A DNA stretch of 64,000 bases. Source: Methylobacterium soli (GTDB lineage Bacteria; Pseudomonadota; Alphaproteobacteria; Rhizobiales; Beijerinckiaceae). This document shows positions 60,179 to 64,000 of this stretch, in pieces; the stretch's first letter is position 1; every line of letters starts with the position of its first letter. The stretch is from assembly GCF_008806385.1 (NCBI RefSeq), contig NZ_VZZK01000029.1:29178-93177 (forward strand). The letters are read 5' to 3'. The position numbers were made by a program, and so were the translations under genes. The notes under the pieces are model-generated. The model was given only the letters and a program-made list of their open reading frames with translations, had not been told where the DNA came from and did not search any database.

Positions 60179-60442
60179 TCAATCCCGGGCGGGCCGCGCC
60201 TGCAGGATGGCGGCCCGCACGAAGGGGCGCTTGAGCTGCGTGCCGACCTCGCGGCGGTTCACGAAATCGTCGGCACCCGGATGGCGCCGCACCGCCTTGC
60301 CGAGATTGAGGCGGTAGCCCTCCTTGAACACGAAGGGCGGCGCCATCGGGTCGGCCAGGAAGGCGTCGACGGCGGCGTCCACCTCGGCGTCGGAGATCAG
60401 GTTGAGGCCGCAGAGGGCGGCGGTCGTCAATGTCTCGGTCAT
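60179..60442 (-). CDS. small conserved protein, unknown
   Basis: 87 residues from ATG 60442: MTETLTTAALCGLNLISDAE then VDAAVDAFLADPMAPPFVFK and EGYRLNLGKAVRRHPGADDF. The longer frame to 60706 is Pro/Arg-rich shadow and is rejected. Mainly helical, no membrane segment. I do not recognise a domain. Confidence 0.55.
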   Translation of the reverse strand: MTETLTTAALCGLNLISDAEVDAAVDAFLADPMAPPFVFKEGYRLNLGKAVRRHPGADDFVNRREVGTQLKRPFVRAAILQARPARD

Positions 60443-60620
60443 CCCGTCAGATAGAGGGGGCGCGGGACGGCCGGCAAGGTCGCGGTGGTTCGAAGCCCGC
60501 CCACCGCGGATCTTCCCGCGGTGGCGCGAGGCGGTTCCTGGGCCCGGACCCGGACCCGCGACGGGCGCGGCAGACCGGCACCGGACGGGCTGGCCCCCGA
60601 CGGAGTCGGGGGCCTCGTGG

Positions 60621-61589
60621 TCAGAGGATGAAGTCGGCGGTCGCGAAGCTGTGCGCGCCGAGGGCCTTGATCGTGAAATCGGCGGAGCCGTCGCCGTTGA
60701 CGTCACCGGCCAGGTAGGTGTTGCCGCCCGAATGATACGCCTTCAGCTCGCCGGCCGCTCCGTGGAAACCCTGCTCGCCGATGAAGCTGAAGCCCTGGTT
60801 GCCCGCCGCGCGGCTATTCGCGTCGATATGCGACAGGTCGATCTTGTCCAGGCCGTGCGCGAAATCCGTGATGGTGTCGCCATTGGCCTCTGAGCGCGTG
60901 TCGAACACGAAGCTGTCGCCGCCGGCGCCGCCCGTCAGCATGTCCTTGCCGCCGTGGCCGTTCAGGATGTCGTTGCCGGCGCCGCCCTTGAGGGTGTTGC
61001 CGCCGCTGTTGCCGATCAGGGTCAGGCCGGCGGGGGCGGGGGTCGGCGCGGTTGGAGCGGGCGTCGTCGGGGCGGGGCTCGGCGCTGTTGTGACCGGCGC
61101 GGGCGCCGGCGTCACCGGAGCCAGGGTCGCGGTCCCGACATCGTTGGCTTCCGCGCGCTCGGTGGCGTTCGGCGTGCCGAAATCCTCGGTGACGAACGTC
61201 ACCGTGCGGCCGTCGATGGTGCCCTCCCGCAGGCCGATCCCGATCTCGTCGAACGAGCCGTTGACGATGTTGGCGTAGTGGCCGGGCGAATTCATCAGGT
61301 TGGTGTGCAATTGCTGGACGGTCGCCTCGGAGAGCGGACCGCTCACGTAGGCGATGTTCTCGCCGTAGCCCTGCCAGCCATAACCCGCGTCCGTGATGCG
61401 CGCGCCGGGGCTGGAGCCTCCGATTCCCGTGTGGGAGAACGTGTCGGTCTGATCCATCCAGGCGCTGTGCGAATCGGCAGCATTCAGAAGCTCACCGTCG
61501 AATCCGAGCGCCTTGGCGCCAACGTTGGCGCGCGACGCGTTGATGAGCTGCAGGAAGTAGGCTTCGAGACTGGTGGGTGTTGTAGCCAT
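60621..61589 (-). CDS. secreted CAP (SCP-like) domain protein with RTX calcium-binding repeats
   Basis: 322 residues. Residues 7-135 form a CAP domain: FLQLINASRANVGAKALGFD, LLNAADSHSAWMDQ, GYGWQGYGENIAYVSG, SPGHYANIVNGSFDEIGIGL. A Pro/Thr/Ala linker (about 148-190) leads to RTX nonapeptides (GGAGNDILNGHGGKD, LTGGAGGDSFVF) and a serralysin-type C-terminal domain (NGDTITDFAHGLDKIDLSHI, GDVNGDGSADFTIKALG, DFIL). No N-terminal signal exists; the C-terminus is the usual type I secretion signal. It is probably exported to the cell surface or medium, where Ca2+ folds the repeats. No secretion genes are adjacent. Confidence 0.93.
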   Translation of the reverse strand: MATTPTSLEAYFLQLINASRANVGAKALGFDGELLNAADSHSAWMDQTDTFSHTGIGGSSPGARITDAGYGWQGYGENIAYVSGPLSEATVQQLHTNLMNSPGHYANIVNGSFDEIGIGLREGTIDGRTVTFVTEDFGTPNATERAEANDVGTATLAPVTPAPAPVTTAPSPAPTTPAPTAPTPAPAGLTLIGNSGGNTLKGGAGNDILNGHGGKDMLTGGAGGDSFVFDTRSEANGDTITDFAHGLDKIDLSHIDANSRAAGNQGFSFIGEQGFHGAAGELKAYHSGGNTYLAGDVNGDGSADFTIKALGAHSFATADFIL

Positions 61590-61936
61590 TCGTACGGTGT
61601 TTCCTTGAAAATGTTCTTAGGTCTGCATTCCTTCTGGCGATTTATAGTTCGGTAATTCTTGGAATGCACGGCCACGCTTGGGGGCGCAATATGGTAACAA
61701 TGTGATTGCCGCCCGCGTGAGGGGCTCTTCCGAGGGGCCGAACCGCAGGGCCGCCCATGCGTCAGGCCCCCGCGAGGGATCTCACGCGGATCTCGGGCGT
61801 CGACTGCCCGCCGGTCATTCCCATGGCGGAGGGACGGGGCAACGGGTTCGGGCCTGATCGACCAAGCCGCCGCGGCGCGCGCTGACCGGGCACGACGCCC
61901 GGCTCGGACCCGCGCCGCGGCTCCGGGCGGGCGCCG
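61590..61936. promoter_or_regulatory. 347-base gap containing the CAP-RTX promoter
   Basis: The first 120 bases are AT-rich and include AAGGAA as a ribosome site. Inverted arms GCATTCC (61625-61631) and GGAATGC (61661-61667) enclose a TTTATAGTT core and could be an operator. The remaining 230 bases are GC-rich without a gene that I can support. Confidence 0.4.
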
Positions 61937-62023
61937 TCAGGAATCCCGCTGCTTCAGGACCCAGATGATCATCGCGGCCGGAAACACGCAGCCGATGAGG
62001 ACGATCAGGAAAAACGTGACCAT
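61937..62023 (-). CDS. 28-residue membrane peptide
   Basis: Minus-strand ATG 62023, with GGAAGGGG about 11 bases upstream: MVTFFLIVLIGCVFPAAMII then WVLKQRDS and stop. It forms a single membrane helix with a polar basic tail. Nothing similar is known to me by name. It may be a genuine small membrane peptide near the MFS gene. Confidence 0.45.
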   Translation of the reverse strand: MVTFFLIVLIGCVFPAAMIIWVLKQRDS

Positions 62024-62091
62024 GAAACCCGTGCCCCTTCCGGCTCGCGCGTCCGCGCCCCGAGCCTCTGTCCACCAATCGGCCGGGTTCC

Positions 62092-63360
62092 TCAATCCCG
62101 GGGCGGGCAGGCCGCCTCGGGCGCTCGGGCCTCGGGGACGGGACGCGGCCCCCGGCGCGTGACCGCGAGATCGACCAGTAGGGCGAGCAGGACCGCGAGG
62201 CTGCCGAGTTCGAACAGGCCCGCATGGGTGCCGGCGGTGTGGGCGAACAGGTAGGAGAAGCCGTAGGCCGACGCCGCCTGGAACAGGGCGAAGCTCGTCG
62301 TCGCGCGGCTCCAGGCTTGGCGTTGGGCATCCGGGTCGTGCGGCAGCAACTCGTGCAGGCGCCCGATCATCAGGGGCACGATGCCGGGCGTGAAGGCGCC
62401 GACCACGAGGCTCGACAGCGCCATCGCGGCCGGGCTGTCGTCGAAGGCCGGGATCGCCACGGCCCCGGCCTGGAGCAGGAACGCGAGGCGCAGGGCCGGG
62501 CCGAATCCGACCCGGTCGGCGAGGTTGCCGGCCAGGAGCGGTCCCGCCATGGCGCCGAGGCCGTACAGAACCCAGTCGCGGGCGCCCGCATCGACGCCGC
62601 GCCCGAGGCCCCGCGCCACGAAATCGACGAGGAAGACCATGTGGGGCACGAGCGCCACGGCGTTGAGGCCGTAGGCGAGGCTCAGCCCCCGCACGACGCG
62701 GGAATGGGGCGCCGCAGGCTCGGCTCCGGGCCGCGGCGGCGCCCGCCGCGCCTCGGGCGGCCGATGGGCCGGCCAGTTCGGCCACGCCGCCAGCGTCAGC
62801 AGGCCGGAGAGCACGCCGAGGGCCGCCCAGGTCTTCACGAGGCCGACGCGCAGGAGCACGGGAACGAGGGTGCCGGAGGCCGCGATGCCGAGCCCGACCC
62901 CGGTGAAGATCAGGCCGCCGACCAGGCCGCGCCGGCTTGCGGGGGCGTGGGGCAGGATCGTGGCGGCGGCGAGCACCATGATCAGGCCGCCGCTCGCCCC
63001 CGCCGCGAAGCGCCACGCGAAGAACCAGGGCAGCGAGAGCGGCACCGTGCAGGCGAAGCAGGCGAGCGTCGCGGTCAGCATGGCGCCGCGCAGGATCCAG
63101 GGCGGCGCGAGGCGCGCGCTCGCCGGGCGTGCCGCGAGCGCCCCCGCCAGATAGCCCGCGAGGTTGGCCGCGCCGAGATAGACGACGTCGGAGGCCGAGA
63201 ACCATCGCGCCTCGATCAGGGCGGGGATCAGGGGCGTGTAGGCGAAGCGGCCGAGGCCGATCCCCACCAGGGCGGCGCAGAGCCCCGCCATGGTGATCCG
63301 CGCCGTGCCGAGCGGACGTGCCGGTTCGCCGCCTCCCGTTCCCAGATCCCCGTCAGCCAT
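62092..63360 (-). CDS. YbfB/YjiJ-family MFS transporter
   Basis: 422 residues, twelve helices. The opening GLCAALVGIGLGRFAYTPLI is the hallmark of the YbfB/YjiJ family. ASRRGLVGGLIFTGVGLGIA and YLAGALAARPASARLAPP also fit. The substrate is unknown. ATG 63360 (MADGD) is chosen over an upstream in-frame start because the extension is polar. It lies next to the small peptide on the same strand. Confidence 0.9.
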   Translation of the reverse strand: MADGDLGTGGGEPARPLGTARITMAGLCAALVGIGLGRFAYTPLIPALIEARWFSASDVVYLGAANLAGYLAGALAARPASARLAPPWILRGAMLTATLACFACTVPLSLPWFFAWRFAAGASGGLIMVLAAATILPHAPASRRGLVGGLIFTGVGLGIAASGTLVPVLLRVGLVKTWAALGVLSGLLTLAAWPNWPAHRPPEARRAPPRPGAEPAAPHSRVVRGLSLAYGLNAVALVPHMVFLVDFVARGLGRGVDAGARDWVLYGLGAMAGPLLAGNLADRVGFGPALRLAFLLQAGAVAIPAFDDSPAAMALSSLVVGAFTPGIVPLMIGRLHELLPHDPDAQRQAWSRATTSFALFQAASAYGFSYLFAHTAGTHAGLFELGSLAVLLALLVDLAVTRRGPRPVPEARAPEAACPPRD

Positions 63361-63583
63361 GCGCCTTCCTTCGTGAGGAGCGCGTAGCATAGCCGTGCCC
63401 TCCGGGGCGATCACAAGCGGCGGAACAGCTTAGGGCCCGGTACGGGCCGAGGGCCTTCGCGCATCGGGGATGGCCCGACATCGGCCCCGGTCAGGCTGCG
63501 GCATCGGCGTTCCGCAGGCCGGCCGGAACCTCGGCTTCGGCCTGCCGTTCGATTAGGGACGAAATTCCATCGAGGAACGCACC

Positions 63584-63871
63584 ATGCGCACAATGACGAT
63601 CCGCGCGTCCCTGGCCGCCGGCCTGTTGCTCGGCCTCTCGGGCGCAGCCCTGGCGCAACATGGCGGCGGCGGCGGAGGCGGCGGGGATGCCGGGAGCGGC
63701 CTGTCCCCCTACGCGGCGCTCAGCGGCAACGATCGTTCGGCGGGGGTCAATAACGGCAATTACCGCGATCCGCGCCTCGACCCCTATGTTCAGGCCTATC
63801 CGCGCTACGCCCGGCCCGTGGACGACACCTATCGTCCGGTGCGGCGGCGCTACTACGGCAATCCCTACTGA
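63584..63871 (+). CDS. secreted glycine-rich small protein
   Basis: 95 residues. Signal peptide SLAAGLLLGLSGAALAQ, then eight consecutive glycines, then NYRDPRLDPYVQAYPRYARP and a Tyr/Arg-rich end. Short secreted proteins of this style are common in Methylobacteriaceae; function unknown. Confidence 0.6.
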   Translation: MRTMTIRASLAAGLLLGLSGAALAQHGGGGGGGGDAGSGLSPYAALSGNDRSAGVNNGNYRDPRLDPYVQAYPRYARPVDDTYRPVRRRYYGNPY

Positions 63872-63936
63872 TCGCGGCCGCAGGCCAGCCGGCATCGCCG
63901 GAAAGCGGCGGGACCGCGAGGCCCCGCCGCCGATGT

Positions 63937-64000
63937 TCAGCCTTTGAGGCGTTCGACGAGGGTGGATCCGAGGCGGGCGGGCGAGGGAGAGACGCGGATG
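63937..64000 (-). CDS. C-terminal end of a leftward gene (partial)
   Basis: Only about 20 codons lie in the window: the frame ends IRVSPSPARLGSTLVERLKG and a TGA at 63937-63939. The ending reads like a real C-terminus (VERLKG) and the frame is open to the edge. The product cannot be named. Confidence 0.4.
   Translation of the reverse strand, partial: IRVSPSPARLGSTLVERLKG

Noticed and set aside
61937..63205. Long open frame opposite and beside the MFS gene ending in the 28-residue peptide
   Set aside because: Upstream residues are Arg/Gly/Pro shadow of the MFS gene; only the last 28 residues with their own ribosome site look real.
1..64000. CRISPR array, rRNA, replication origin, complete insertion sequence
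   Set aside because: No regularly spaced repeats, no rRNA-like stretches, no origin-type box clusters and no transposase-like frame were seen on either strand.

Overview
The window is very GC-rich DNA with tightly packed genes, many ATGA/TGATG start-stop overlaps and frequent GTG/TTG starts. Gene content (2-aminoethylphosphonate catabolism, a full kdp system, a dimethylglycine-dehydrogenase-like FAD enzyme, an MdeB-like E1, an RTX-type secreted CAP protein) fits an alphaproteobacterium of the Hyphomicrobiales. Methylobacteriaceae (Methylobacterium-like) is my best guess, made from protein flavour and composition only. I see no rRNA, convincing tRNA, CRISPR array, prophage or complete insertion sequence.

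Layout. (1) 1-15.5 kb: the 3' end of an XRE-cupin regulator, a small membrane protein, and a phosphonate region. Leftward genes are a LysR and a DeoR regulator, an FAD/GcvT-like amine dehydrogenase and an EamA permease. Rightward genes are phnW and phnX, then a coupled set phnS-phnT-phnU(fused)-pbfA-like-Na/Pi cotransporter. Together they would import 2-aminoethylphosphonate (and perhaps hydroxylated or N-methylated forms), convert it to phosphonoacetaldehyde, cleave that to acetaldehyde and phosphate, and possibly vent phosphate. (2) 15.5-17.1 kb: an RppH-like Nudix hydrolase and a divergent LysR regulator. (3) 17.2-23.4 kb: an accessory island, AT-richer at its left end. It holds a methyltransferase, a DUF4279 protein, a small membrane protein between perfect 16-bp inverted repeats, about 870 bp of degenerate DNA, and a two-gene module joining a degenerate membrane histidine kinase to an MscS channel with a cyclic-nucleotide-binding-like domain. 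(4) 23.4-27.0 kb: CoA-transferase, HMG-CoA-lyase-like enzyme and MFS carrier, which read as a small acid-catabolic unit. (5) 27.0-30.0 kb: an Lrp regulator divergent from an MdeB/AceE-like dehydrogenase E1. (6) 30.0-38.3 kb: a complete kdp operon read leftward (27-aa ORF, kdpF, kdpA, 65-aa ORF, kdpB, kdpC, kdpD, kdpE), followed by a deleted phoX remnant.

(7) 39.7-41.9 kb: a small regulator-like protein, a coiled-coil/zinc-ribbon membrane protein, and a lipoprotein gene with a probable frameshift. (8) 42.0-56.3 kb: the most unusual block. A type-1 ABC exporter homologue whose nucleotide-binding region has lost every catalytic motif diverges from eight translationally coupled genes: a COG4671-like glycosyltransferase, a GT4 glycosyltransferase, a glycosyltransferase fused to a polysaccharide-deacetylase domain, a double-ATPase peptide/oligosaccharide importer (ATPase, binding protein, two permeases) and a methyltransferase-like protein. 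It looks like a surface-glycan synthesis/uptake system I cannot name. (9) 56.5-64 kb: small hypothetical and secreted proteins, LysR, PilZ, a CAP-RTX secreted protein, a YbfB/YjiJ-type MFS carrier, and the last codons of a leftward gene at the right edge.

A recurring quirk is short in-phase tandem duplication (12-30 bp) at gene starts, gene ends or inside genes.
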